Shown: one piece after another, positions 47,730 through 59,859 of the stretch | How positions within the stretch are numbered: the stretch's first letter is position 1 | Layout of the letters: the number at the start of each line of letters is the position of its first letter | Program-made: the position numbers and the translations under genes | Notes under the pieces: model-generated | Seen by the model: the letters and a program-made list of their open reading frames with translations, nothing else | Told to the model about the DNA's origin: nothing | Database searches by the model: none | DNA from: Cephalopachus bancanus | Taxonomy: Eukaryota > Chordata > Mammalia > Primates > Tarsiidae | Reading direction: 5' to 3' | Length of the DNA: 64,000 nt | Assembly (NCBI GenBank): GCA_027257055.1 | Contig: JAPVLO010000122.1 | Location: 3,815,303 to 3,879,302, forward strand

Positions 47730-48360
47730 TACTAGGTATGTTTAAGAAATTCACACACGGAAGTGTATATGTCCCTTTGGACATTTGTAGAATCTCACTA
47801 TCTGGCTTTCCTTTCCAGAGTCCAAAGTTCTTTCTTTTTAATGAGTATAAATTGTTCCGGATCCAGTGCCCTCTATGGTCCTGCTGTGACTGCTTCTAAA
47901 AGTACACAAAGCCTTACTGAAAGTCTGACCTGGCAGTTTTCCTTTCTCTTACCCAAAGACACCAGGCGCGCTCATTAATTGCCAGATGATGCCAGTTCTG
48001 GCTGAGACGGGGGAGGCTTTGTGTTGGTGCAGGGACAATTCAAGATTTGTCAGCTGGTAGTGGCTGATTATCAAGATGTCCAAACTGGCTCCTTTGCTAT
48101 GTGTAAGCAATTGAATTTTGTGCCTAATTTTAATCTGCAGTGTACTGTATGTCTGCATCTGCTGTGTTAAAGCATTCATTAGCATTTAAAGGGAGAGCTG
48201 ATCGTATTGATCACGCTTATTAAAACTAAAAACAATCATGCGGCAGGAACTGATGAACATTCTCTACCACCACTGAAGTCACAGCCAAGTGTATGTACTC
48301 AAAACACTGGCAGAAACAGAAAGTGCAATATTAAAGCAGGGATGTAAGTAGCATCATTCC
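47730..48360. other. Repeat-free island downstream of MAP3K20
   Basis: About 600 bp without repeats inside the most Alu-dense part of the window. It has homeodomain-type cores (gctcattaattgcc, gcctaattttaatc, cattcattagcatttaaa) and a GATA-like 'ctgattatcaaga'. Candidate conserved regulatory element. Confidence 0.45.
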
Positions 48361-48489
48361 AGGCATTTATGGTTGGTCACCACCCACCCCAACCCCAGCT
48401 TCCAAGATGATGAGCTTCTTGATCGTAGAAAGCTTTATGACTGAATTTCTGTCACTTGGCACCAGATAAGTATTCAATACATTTTTTTC

Positions 48490-48782
48490 GGCCGGATGCA
48501 GTGGCTCAGCCTGTAATTCCAGCACTTTAGGATGTTGAGGCGAGAGGATTGCCTGAGCCCAGGGGTTTGAGAGCAACCTGGGCAACTTGGTAAGACTCGT
48601 TTCTACAATAAACCACAAAAACTAGCCAGGCATGGTGGTGTGTGTCTGTAGTCCCAGTTACTTGGAAGGCTGAGGTGGAAGGATCACCTAAGCCCAGCAG
48701 ATCAAGGTTGTGATGGCGGTGAGAGTGCCACTGCACTCCAGTCTGGGTGACAGAGTGAGACTCCAACTCAAAAAAAAAAAAA
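48490..48782 (+). mobile_element. Alu
   Basis: Complete dimer with 'gtggctcagcctg'. Confidence 0.92.
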
Positions 48783-48845
48783 GAATAAAGGTGAAATAAC
48801 CAATGCATGTTATATAAACACTCTACAAGAACTACATTTTTCTTT

Positions 48846-49298
48846 TTTTTTTTTTTTTTTGAGTTGGAGTCTCACTCTGTCGCCTAGACTGGAGTGCAGT
48901 GGCCACTCCCGGCCACCGCAACCTCACCTGCTGGGCTCCGGCGATCCTTCTGCCTCAGCCTTCCAAGTAGCCAGAATTACAGGCATGCGCTACCACGCCC
49001 AGCTGATTTTTTGATTTATTGTAGAGATGAGGTCTCGCTGCCCAGGCGGGTCTCGAATCCGTGGGCTCAGGCAATCCACTCACCTCAGCTTCCCAAAGGC
49101 GCGGGATTACAGGCTGAGCCACCGAGCCTGGCTTTTTTTTTTTTTTTTTTGAGTTGGAGTCTCACTCTGTCGCCCAGACTGGAGTGCAGTGGCCACTCCC
49201 GGCCACCGCAGCCTCTCAACCTGCTGGGCTCCAGCGATACTTCCGCCTCAGCCTTCCGAGTAGCTGGAACTACAGGCGCGTGCTACCACACCCGGCTA
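48846..49298 (-). mobile_element. Three-arm Alu (right-left-right), antisense
   Basis: A full young Alu plus a further right arm with its own T-run. The pair is flanked by 'aagaa(c/t)tacatttttctt'. Confidence 0.9.
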
Positions 49299-49319
49299 AG
49301 AATTACATTTTTCTTACAG

Positions 49320-49800
49320 ATACTGTAACAGCTACATATTGTTATATAACAAATCAACCCAAAGCTTAGTGACTTCAAATACAAACAAGCATTTATTATC
49401 TCATACAGTTGCTGTGATTCAAGTTTAGGAGTGGCTTAGCTGACTGGATCTGACTTGGGTTCTAATGAGGTGTCAGCCACGTTCATCTGAAGGCTTGACT
49501 GGGGCAGGAGCATCTGCATCCAAGATGGTTCTCTCTCTGATGGTGCAGTTGTTGGCAGGAGGCCTCAGTTCCTCCCCATGGAGATCTTTCCACATGTTCA
49601 ATATCCTCATGACACGATGGCTGGAGTCCCCTCAGAGAAAGTGATCCAAGAGGGTAAGGTGAAAGTCACATTGTCCCTAATGACCTAGTCTCAGAAGTCG
49701 CATTCAGTCATGCCTGTAGGAGGACTACACAAAGGTATGAAGACCAGAAGGTGAGAATCTCTGGGGGGTCATCTTGTAGGCTTGCTACCACATACCAGTA
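49320..49800 (-). repeat. Ancient interspersed repeat, family not assigned
   Basis: 'catttattatctcatacagt', 'ctgaaggcttgactggggca' and 'gttggcaggaggcctcagtt' are widespread mammalian repeat phrases. I cannot name the family safely. Confidence 0.55.
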
Positions 49801-50185
49801 AAACTGTCTGCTAAGTGATCTTCCAGCTCTGTCTGCTGGAATCAGTAAAATCTCTGCATTGGCCATTGTGATTTGGTGTCTTCTTGAACAAACTTTGCCT
49901 TTTCTGCTTGTTTCACATTTTCCCACAATCTAAAATTTGAAGCTGAGCATGGTTCAGTGGAGTGTTAGAGCAGGAGGTCATCTTGAAGACCATCCACTGA
50001 AGCTCGGTGTCCTCATTTGGCAGATGAACAAATCAAAGGTTGTGGCGATGAAGGATTTGCCCCATCCCTCTGCCAGTTACAGGCAGAGGCAGAAGTCAAG
50101 GCCACCCAACCCTGGCCTTTCCCCACTCTGTTCTCATTGAAGCCCATGCTTTGTGAACTGTCTCCTGCAAAATTAGTGTTCATGA
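49800..50185. other. Mixed unique DNA with possible MIR
   Basis: 'cctcatttggcagatgaaca' at about 50010 resembles MIR; the rest is not recognised. Confidence 0.4.
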
Positions 50186-50189
50186 GGTC

Positions 50190-50480
50190 TTTTTTTTTTT
50201 TTTTTTTTTGAGTTGGAGTCTCACTCTGTCCCCCAGACTGGAGTGCAGTGGCCGCTCCCAGCCACCCAGCCTCACCTGCTGGGCTCTGGCGATCCTTCCA
50301 CCTCACCCTTTCCCGAGTAGCCGAAATTACAGGCAGGGCTACCACCCCCAGTGATTTTTTGATTTATTGTAAAGATGAGGTCTCGCTGCCCAGGCGGGTC
50401 TCGAACCCGGGGCTCAGGCAATCCACTCACCTCAGCCTCCCAAAGGCATGGGATTACAGGCTGAGCCACCGAGCCCGGCC
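50190..50480 (-). mobile_element. Alu, young lineage, antisense
   Basis: Several small deletions; 'gcgggtctcgaacccgg' retained. Confidence 0.93.
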
Positions 50481-50486
50481 TCCTTT

Positions 50487-50940
50487 GTTTTTTTGAGTCA
50501 GAGTCTCACTCTATAGCCCAGGCTAGCGTGCAGTGGCATGCTGCTCATAGCCACCACAGCCTCAACCTGCTGGGCTCAGGTAATGCTTCTGCCTCAGCTT
50601 TTCAAGTACCTGGAACTAAAGGCACATTCCATCATGCTCAACTAACTTTTTTTTTTTTTTTTTAGTTGGAGTCTCACTCTGTCGCCCAGACTGGAGTGCA
50701 GTGGCTACTCCCGGCCACCGCAGCCTCGCCTGCTGGGCTCCGGTGATCCTTCCGCCTCAGCCTTCCAAGTAGCTGGAACTACAGGCACGCGCTACCACTC
50801 CCGGCTGATTTTTGATTTATTGTAGAGACGAGGTCTTACCAATTTGCCCAGGCACGTCTCGAGCCCACGGGCTCAGGCAAACCACTTGCCTCGGCCTCCC
50901 AAAGTGCTGGGATTACAGGCTGAGCCACAGAGCCCGGCCA
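50487..50940 (-). mobile_element. Three-arm Alu, antisense
   Basis: An older right arm (50487-50645) followed by a complete younger Alu (50647-50940). Confidence 0.88.
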
Positions 50941-51137
50941 AGAAATACATTTCTATTGCTTGAGCTACCCATCTGTGGTCATTTGTTATAGTAGCTTGAA
51001 ATAAGACAATGGTCAGTTCTCAGAAATCCCAATCAGTACAGATGAAGTTCCAAGGAATACTCAAAAAGGAAATCAACAACACCTCCTTGTTTTACTGAAG
51101 TTACACTATAAGAAGTTACACTATAAGAAAGAGTCCC

Positions 51138-51350
51138 ACCAGGCATGATGACTCATGCCTCTTAGCACTTTGGGAGGCCCAAAGTGAGAGGATTGCTTGA
51201 GCCCAGGAGTTCCAGATCAGCCTGGGCAACAACAGCAAGACCTCTTGTCTCAACAAAAAATAAAAAGGAGGTCATGGCTGCGGTGAGCTGTGATGGTGCC
51301 ACTGCACTCCAGTCTGGGCAACAGAGTGAGACTCCAATTCAAAAATAAAT
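51138..51350 (+). mobile_element. Alu with internal deletion
   Basis: Left arm, then a shortened right arm from 'aggaggtcatggctgcgg'. The AAAT tail leads to the LTR insertion site. Confidence 0.85.
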
Positions 51351-51371
51351 AAATACATTTATTTCACAGAC

Positions 51372-52355
51372 TGTCGGGAGCCGCAATCACTAGTAAAAGT
51401 AAGGTAAAAGGGACCTGAAAACAGGAAAAACGCCGGCTGGGAGCAAGGTCCCAGTAAAATGCGGCCATGATGGAGGCAAAGCCCCATGGATCCTGTTGAC
51501 GGACCTTCCCTAACTTTGAAGGATTGCGTGCATAGGCTTGAGAATGTTCCCTCTTTAATTGAGATAATAGATGCGCAAATGGATGATGGTATTTGACAGC
51601 AAAAGTTATACATAGGCATAATGGAGGTGAGATTGCAGCAAAAAGGGTGCCCCTTAGGGTGTGTAAGGATGTTTTTCAGTAACAGCAGGAGGCCAAGAAA
51701 AAATGAGTCGACCACTTCCTAATAAACAACAGACCCCAACTGAGAGCTGGTGGAAAACAACCGTTTGAGATAAAAAATAGGGTAAGATATTTTAGGATTA
51801 AATAAGTAGTTTAATGAAGATAGAATTTAGAATATTAATATTAAGATAGTAAGATAAGATAAAATAGTAAGATAAGAGATATATAATAGTATAAGTGATA
51901 GTTAAGAAAATATAGAGACATAAGGATAGAAATAGGATTAATAGAAATAACTATATAGTCGTAAGTTAAATAAGACTTAGGGTTAAGGTTTAGCTTTATA
52001 GGGTAAGGATATTATAGGCCTATAATAGTAAATAGTTAGAGAAAATTGGAAGAAAACCAGGACGTTCATAAATGTTTTACTTAAAAAAAACACATCTGTG
52101 GTTGAAATTGTTACAGGTCAAATTATTGTGAGTGCAAAAAGGATGTACGTGGGATTTGGTTAGCAAAATAAGATACATTTGTGGGTACAGGGCTGAGTGG
52201 AAAACCTATATAAGCTTTGAAAAATAAATAAAATTTGGCAGAGTCTTGAGCTCTCCCCAGGAAGAGGATTCCTGTCATTTTTGTCTTTTCTTTTTCACCG
52301 CTTCCCGGTTCTCCCATCTCAAGCCCTGACTCTCTCCTGGAGCTGGACTCCAGCA
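51372..52355 (+). mobile_element. Solo LTR of a class II (betaretrovirus-like) endogenous retrovirus
   Basis: A 984-bp element starting TGTCGGGAGCCG and ending CCAGCA (TG...CA), flanked by an exact 6-bp duplication ACAGAC (51366-51371 and 52356-52361). The TGTYGGGAGCCG start and 6-bp duplication fit ERVK-type LTRs. A TATA box 'ctatataagc' lies at 52206-52215 and AATAAA at about 52223-52232, giving a U3 of about 0.86 kb and a short R-U5. No retroviral gene is adjacent, so it is a solo LTR left by recombination. U3 has an A/G/T-rich stretch at 51770-52040. Confidence 0.88.
52206..52215 (+). promoter_or_regulatory. TATA box of the solo LTR
   Basis: 'ctatataagc' about 15 bases upstream of the LTR AATAAA. 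Confidence 0.6.
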
Positions 52356-52426
52356 ACAGACAACTTAATTAGAAGTATTTATCTCATGTAAGACCCTGAC
52401 TCAAAAAGAGTTTTTCTTAGTTTTTA

Positions 52427-52592
52427 ACCCGCTGGGCTCAGGCGATCCTTCTGCCTCAGCCTTTCAAGTAGCTGGAACTATAGACAGGCAAATGACACTA
52501 TGCCTGGCTAATTTTTTTTTAAAAATTTTAATCCTCTCAACTTGGCTTCCCAAAGTGCTGGAATTACAGACTTGAGCCACCGCACCCAGTCT
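52427..52592 (-). mobile_element. Alu, antisense, truncated and deleted
   Basis: Starts inside the right arm at 'cccgctgggctcaggcgatc' and loses much of the linker. Confidence 0.8.
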
Positions 52593-52614
52593 CCACTCAA
52601 AATTTTTAAAGAGG

Positions 52615-52905
52615 CCAGGCTCGGTGGCTTAGTCTGTAATCCCAGCACTTTGGGAAGCCGAGGAGAGTGGATTGCCTGAATCCGCGGGTTTAAGGCCAGC
52701 CCGGGCAACTTGGCAAGACCTCGTCTCTACCATAAATCAAAAAAATTAGCCGGGCGTGGTAGGGCACATCTGTAGTTCTGGCTACTCATAAGGCTCAGAA
52801 GGAAGGATTGCTGGAGCCCAGAAAGTCGACAGCGGTGGCCACAAGCATGTGTGCCACTGCACTGCAGCCTGGGCGAAGGAGTGAGACTCCAACTCAAAAA
52901 AAAAC
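52615..52905 (+). mobile_element. Alu
   Basis: Complete dimer of the local lineage. Confidence 0.9.
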
Positions 52906-52924
52906 TATTTTTAAGAAAGAATTA

Positions 52925-53060
52925 GAGTTTAATCTTCACACCAACCCTATGTGGCAGATTTTATTATTCTCTCAGTTTTACGGGTGAGAAAACTGAGGCA
53001 CAGAGAGGTTAGTTATTTGCCCAAGATAATCCAAGAAAAGAAACTGCAACAGTGTAGGAT
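52925..53060 (-). mobile_element. MIR SINE fragment
   Basis: 'gagaaaactgaggcacagag' is the reverse MIR core. Confidence 0.85.
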
Positions 53061-53745
53061 CCCACAAAGACTGAAGCTGGAGATGGCTCAGGATTTGAGG
53101 TGGCACTACAGTCTGGGTGGGGTTGCTGAATCCTTGTCCTTGTGCACCGCCATTCACGTGACTCAGCCACCCCTGTGTGGCTGCTTTCCATGCCATCAAC
53201 ATCTGATCTTCCCTGCTGTCCCTGCTGGAGCCTGCAGCCACAGGACTCCCACCCCTACTGCCAGCTCCTGAACCGCTGCTCAGCACCGCCTTTAACTGGC
53301 AAGTCCTCCCACACTCCTTGTCTCAAAGCACCAAGAGAGGGCAACTCCAGTAGGCCCAGCTCCTATTTCTGAGACAAACCACCAGAGTTGCAGTCTGACT
53401 CGGCCCTAGCCTGGGTAGGGGGCCATCCCTGGCCATCCCTGGCCTCGTCAATTGTGGTCTGTAACAAGAGGAGGACAAGGATGAGCAAATGACTTAAAGC
53501 ATGGCCCTCTAGGCTGTAGGGGCCTGCAGGGGCAATAATTTATCTTAGAACTGGGCACTGGCATAACCTTTCCAGTACATTGTTATTCTCCAGAGTCTAA
53601 TCTACACTGTTTGCTACAAGGGCATATTTCAACAAATTTGCCAAATTTAATAAGTCTACTTTTATGTGGCACTCATAAGAACTGTATTCATAAAATTATG
53701 CAGATAAAAGTTTCTGCTTCAAAAAAAAAAAAAGGATTGAAAGGA
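53060..53745. other. Unique flank DNA
   Basis: Nothing recognised. Overlapping open frames on both strands (52951-53372) have no domain. Confidence 0.4.
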
Positions 53746-53753
53746 ATAAATTT

Positions 53754-54039
53754 TTTTTTTTTTTTTTGGAGTTGGAGTCTCACTCTGTCACCAAGACTGG
53801 AGTGCAGTGGCCGCTCCCGGCCACCGCAGCCTCGGCCCGCTGGGCTCCGGCAATCATTCCGCCTCAGCCTTCCGAGAAACCGGAATTACGGGCATGCCTA
53901 CCACGCCGGCTGTTTTTTTGATTTATTGTAGAGATGAGGTCTCGCTGCCCAGGGGGTCTCAAACCCGCGGGCTCAGGCAATCCACTCACCTCAGCCCCCA
54001 AAAAGGTGCGGGATTACAGGCTGAGCCACCGAGCCCGGC
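53754..54039 (-). mobile_element. Alu, young lineage, antisense
   Basis: Target duplication 'aggaataaattttt'. Small deletions. Confidence 0.94.
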
Positions 54040-54062
54040 AGGAATAAATTTTTTAAAAAAAA

Positions 54063-54290
54063 TTTTTTTTTTTTTTGAGTTGGAGTCTCACTCTGTCACC
54101 CAGGCTGGAGTGCAGTGGCATGCTCACGGCCACCGCAGCCTCGACCTGCTGGGCTCTGGCGATCCTTCTGCCTCAGCCTTCCAAGTAGCTGGAACTACAG
54201 ATGCACGCTACTACACCCAACTAGTTTTTATGATTTATAAAGACAAGATCTCACCAAGTTGCCTAGGCTGGTCCGGGCTCAGGCAAGGAT
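54063..54290 (-). mobile_element. Alu, antisense, left arm truncated
   Basis: The right arm is complete; the left arm ends at 'gctggtccgggctcaggca'. Confidence 0.88.
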
Positions 54291-54392
54291 GAAATAATTT
54301 TATACACCAAAGTGTAAGCAATTTAACCAACATTAAATTGAGTACATACTTTGTTTAGCAGCAGCAAAGACAAACTTCTTAAGAGTAAGGAA

Positions 54393-54688
54393 CAGGCCAG
54401 GTGTGGTGGCTCACACCTGTAGTTCCAGCACTTTGAGAGGCGGAGGTGAGAGGATTGCCTAAATTCAGGGGTTCAAGACCAGCCTAAGCAACTTGGTGAG
54501 ACTTTGTCTCTACAATAAATCAAAAAACTAGCCAGGCGTGATGGTACATGCCTGTGGTTCCAGCTACTTGGAAGGCTGAGGCAGAAGGATCGCATGAGTC
54601 CAGCAGGTTGAGGTTGTGGTGGCCGTGAGCATGCTACTGTACTCCAGCCTGGGCAACAGAGCGAGACTCCAACTAAAAAAAAAAAAAA
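54393..54688 (+). mobile_element. Alu
   Basis: Complete dimer, preceded by 'agagtaaggaaca' and followed by 'agaataagtaaca'. Confidence 0.92.
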
Positions 54689-54704
54689 AAAAAGAATAAG
54701 TAAC

Positions 54705-54855
54705 AAAAATTAGCCAGTCATGGTGGTATCCACCTGCAGTCCCAGTTGTTTGGGAGGCTGAGGCAGAAAGATCACCTGAGCCCAGGATGCTGAGACTGTG
54801 ATGAGCTGTGGTCATGTCACTGCACTCCAGAGTGAGACACTGAATCAAAAAAAAA
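54705..54855 (+). mobile_element. Free right Alu monomer
   Basis: Starts 'attagccagtcatggtgg'. Ends 'gagacactgaatcaaaaa'. Confidence 0.82.
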
Positions 54856-54860
54856 AAAAA

Positions 54861-55140
54861 AGCTGGGCTCAGTGGCTCAGCCTGTAATCCTGTGCCTTTG
54901 GGAAGCTGAGGTGAGTGGATTGCCTGAGCCCACGGGTTCAAGACCCGCCTGTGCAGCTGAGACCTCATCTCTACAATAAATCAAAAAAATTAACCGGGCG
55001 TGATAGCGCACGCCTGTAGTTCCAGCTACTTGGAAGGCTGAGGCGGAAGGATCGCCGGAGCCCAGCAGGTCGAGGCTGCGGTGGCCGGGAGCGGCCACTG
55101 CACTCCAATCTGGGCGACAGAGTGAGATGCCAAAAAAAAA
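54861..55140 (+). mobile_element. Alu, young lineage
   Basis: Right-arm hairpin 'gtggccgggagcggccac' present. Followed by 'agagtaagaaaca'. Confidence 0.94.
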
Positions 55141-55157
55141 AGAGAGTAAGAAACAAA

Positions 55158-55290
55158 ACTGAACATGGTGGCTCATGCCTGTAATTCCAGCACTTTGGGA
55201 GTCTGAGGCGGGATGACTGGTTGAGATCAGGAGTTCAAGACTAGCCTGGGCAACATAGCAAGACTCCATCTCTATTCAATAAAATAAAGG
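55158..55290 (+). mobile_element. Free left Alu monomer, old
   Basis: Left arm only, with an AATAAAATAAA tail. Confidence 0.8.
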
Positions 55291-55550
55291 CCAGGCATGA
55301 CTGTGTTTAGCAGCAGCAAACACATCTGAAATTCCATCACTTTGGAAGACGGAGGTGAGAGGTTTGCTTTTTTTTTTTTTTTTTTTAAGGAAGAATCATA
55401 GCAGGTTTAGTCAGTGAAAGGGACTGGTATTTAACATATATTTGAATGAAAACACTTTGTCACCATTTGTTAACAGACAATGATCTGCACTTTTAAATTT
55501 GAAGCTGCTCTGGCATTAGGATTTAATTGTTTTCAATTGACTTGGTTTCA

Positions 55551-56300
<750 letters not shown>

Positions 56301-56304
56301 AACC

Positions 56305-56398
56305 CGAGTGCCGAGAGGATTGCTTAAGCCTAGGAGTTCAAGACCAACCTAGGCAACATAGGGAGACTTCATATCTAAATAAAATAAATAAAATAAAA
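56305..56398 (+). mobile_element. Alu left-arm fragment
   Basis: From 'gccgagaggattgcttaag' to an AAAT tail. Confidence 0.75.
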
Positions 56399-56439
56399 AT
56401 CCTTGGGTCAGATGCATTCTAATGGTCACACACTTTTTT

Positions 56440-56705
56440 TTTTAAGTCGAAGTCTCACTCTGTAGCCCAGGCTGGAGCGCAGTAGCACACCCATAACCAC
56501 TGCAGCCTCAATCTGCTGGGTTCAAGTGAACCTTCCACTTCAGCCTTCCAAATAGCTGGAACTACAGGTGTGCACCACCACGCCTGGCTAATTTTTTAAT
56601 TTATTGTAGAGACAAGGTCTTGTTATGTAGCCCAGGTTGGTCTCAAACTCTCGGGCTCAGGCAGTCCTCTCACCTTTGCCTCCAAAAGTGCTGGGATTAC
56701 CGCGA
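56440..56705 (-). mobile_element. Alu, antisense
   Basis: Older copy, interrupted at 'gggattaccgcg'. Confidence 0.88.
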
Positions 56706-56730
56706 ACAGCTAAGTCAAACACTGTTGTTT

Positions 56731-57016
56731 TTTTAGTTGGAGTCTCACTCTGTCGCCCAGGCTGGCGTGCAGTGGCACCCTTATGGCCACCCCAGATTCG
56801 ACCTGCTGGGCTCAGACGATACTTCCGCCTCAGCCTTCCAAGTAGCCATAACTACAGGTGCATGCTACCATGCCTGGCTAATTGTTTTTTTATTTATTGT
56901 AGAGATGAGGTCTCACAAAGTTGCCCAGGCTGGTCTCGAACCCATGGGCTCAGGCAATTCACTCACCTTGGCCTCCCAAAGTGCTGGGATTACAGGCTGA
57001 GTCACTGAGCTTGGCC
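56731..57016 (-). mobile_element. Alu, antisense
   Basis: Target duplication 'gtcaa(a/g)cact'. Confidence 0.92.
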
Positions 57017-57091
57017 GGTCAAGCACTTTTTAAGACATTTTAAAATGCTTTATGTTTGTATTCCACGAATAATCCAAATAATTAATATGAA

Positions 57092-57372
57092 TGCCGGGTG
57101 CAGTAGCTCATGCCTGTAATCCCAGCACTTTGGGAGGCAGAGGTGAGAGGATTGCCTGAGCTCAGGAGTTCCAGACCAGCCTGAGCAACATGATGAGAAC
57201 TCGTCTTTACAACAAAAAATTAAAAAAAAAAAAAAAAAACCCAGGCATGATGGTATATGTCTGTGGTTCCAGCTACTTGGAAGGCTCACCTGAGCCCAGC
57301 GGGTTGAGCCTGCTTTGCTTTTGAGGATGCCATTGCACTCCAGCCTAGGTGACAGAGTGAGACACTGACTCA
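57092..57372 (+). mobile_element. Alu
   Basis: Dimer with a deletion in the right arm; AATT-rich tail. Confidence 0.9.
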
Positions 57373-57407
57373 GAATTAATTAACTAATTAAATAATTAAT
57401 TAAGGTT

Positions 57408-57681
57408 TGTTTTTTTTTTGAGTCGGAGTCTCACTCCGTCGCCCAGACTGGAGTGCAGTGGCCGCTCCCGGCCACCACAGCCTCGACCTGCTGGGCTCCG
57501 GCGATCCTTCTTCCTCAGCCTTCCAAGTAGCTGGAACTACAGGCACGCCACCACGCCCAGCTAATTTTTGATTTATTGCAGAGATGAAGTCTCGCCAAGT
57601 CTCCAACCCACCGGCTCAGGCAATCCACTCACCTCAGCCTCCCAAAGGCGCGGGATTACAGGCTGAGCCACGGAGCCCGGC
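57408..57681 (-). mobile_element. Alu, young lineage, antisense
   Basis: Short deletion around the B box. Confidence 0.92.
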
Positions 57682-57684
57682 GTT

Positions 57685-58326
<642 letters not shown>

Positions 58327-58349
58327 ACCAGAATCATTTTTCCTTTTTC

Positions 58350-58795
58350 TTTCTTTTTTTTTTTTTTTTTTTTGAGTTGGAGCCTCACTCGGTCACCCAG
58401 ACTGGCCGCTCCCGGCCACCGCAGCCTCGACCTGCTGGGCTCCGGCGATCCTTCCGCCTCAGCCTTCCGAGTAGATGGAATTACAGGCATGCGCTACGAC
58501 GCCTGGCTGATTTTTTTATTTATTGTAAGGGTGAGGGCTCGCTGCCCAGGCGGGTCTCGAACCCGCGGGCTCAGGCAATTCACTCACCTCAGCCTCCCAA
58601 AGGCGCGGGATTACAGGCTGAGCCACCGAGCCCGGCTCTTTTTTTTTTTTAATTGGAGTCTCACTCTGTCGCCCAGGCTGGAGTGCAGTGGCACGCTCAT
58701 GGCCACTGCAGCCTCGACCTGCTGGGTTCAGGTGTCCGTCTGCCTCAGCCTTACAAGTAGCTGGAACTACAGGCACGCATCACCACACCTGGCTA
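58350..58795 (-). mobile_element. Three-arm Alu (right-left-right), antisense
   Basis: A complete young Alu (58350-58637, hairpin 'gcgggtctcgaacccgc') followed by a T-run and an extra right arm. Confidence 0.9.
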
Positions 58796-58871
58796 CAGAA
58801 ACCTTTTCAATGCTTGCCTACCTACTTCACCTAAATGTCACTTTCTGACTTCTTTCTTTCTGCTCTTTTTC

Positions 58872-59152
58872 TTTTTTTTTTTTTTGAGTTGGAGTCTCAC
58901 TCTGTCACCCAGACTGGAGTGCAGTGGCCGCTCCTGGCCACAGCAGCCTCGACCTGCTGGGCTCTGGCAATCCTTCCACCTCAGCCTTCCAAGTAGCCGG
59001 AATTACAGGCATGCGCTACCACGCCCGGCTAATTTTTTATTTATTGTAGAGATGAGGTCTCACTGCCCGGGCTCGAACCCGCGAGCTCAGGCAATCCACT
59101 CACCTCAGCCTCCCAGAGGCGCGGGATTATAGGCTGAGCCACCGAGCCCAGC
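58872..59152 (-). mobile_element. Alu, young lineage, antisense
   Basis: Target duplication 'ctttctgctctttttct'. Confidence 0.95.
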
Positions 59153-59221
59153 TCTTTCTGCTCTTTTTCTCTCTCCTATTCTCAGTGGTAGTAATCATTG
59201 TAACTAAAATTTAACTGTACT

Positions 59222-59243
59222 TTATTTATTTATTTATTTATTT
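59222..59243. repeat. (TTTA)n, Alu tail
   Basis: Five to six TTTA units. Confidence 0.9.
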
Positions 59244-59519
59244 TGAGTTGGAGTCTCACTCTGTCGCCCAGACTGGAGTTTAGTGGCCGTTCCCGGTCAC
59301 CGCAGCCTCGACCTGCTGGGCTCCGGCGATTCTTCCGCCTCAGCCTTCCAAGTAGCCGGAATTACAGGCGCGCTACCACGCCCGGCTGATTTTTTGATTT
59401 ATTGTAGAGATGAGGTCTCGCCAAGTTACCCACGCAAGTCTCGAACCCACGGACTCAGGTAATTCACTCACCTCAGCCTCCCAAGGCGTGGGATTACAGG
59501 CTGAGCCACCGAGCCCGGC
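59244..59519 (-). mobile_element. Alu, young lineage, antisense
   Basis: Target duplication 'ttaactgtacttta'. Confidence 0.95.
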
Positions 59520-59549
59520 TTAACTGTACTTTATAAACATGATTTTGAG

Positions 59550-59838
59550 GCCAGGCGAGGTGGCTAAAGCCTTTAATCCCAGCACTTTGGGAGGCCGAGG
59601 TGAGAGGATTGCCTGAGTCCAGGGTTCAAGACCACCCTGGGCAACTTGGTGAGACCTCGTCTCTACAATAAATTAAAAAATTAGCCAGGTGTGGTGGCGC
59701 ATGTCTGTGGTTCCAGCTACTTGAAAGGCTGAGGCAGAAGGATCCCCTGAGCCCTGCAAGTCGAGGCTGCGGTGGCCCTGAGTGTGCCACTGCATTCCAG
59801 CCTGGGCGACAGAGTGAGACTCCAACTCTAAAAATAAA
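59550..59838 (+). mobile_element. Alu
   Basis: Target duplication 'catgattttg'. Confidence 0.92.
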
Positions 59839-59859
59839 AAATAAAATACAATAAAACCC

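Noticed and set aside
51359..51715. Minus-strand open frame across the LTR
   Set aside because: It lies in noncoding LTR U3 and crosses the insertion boundary.
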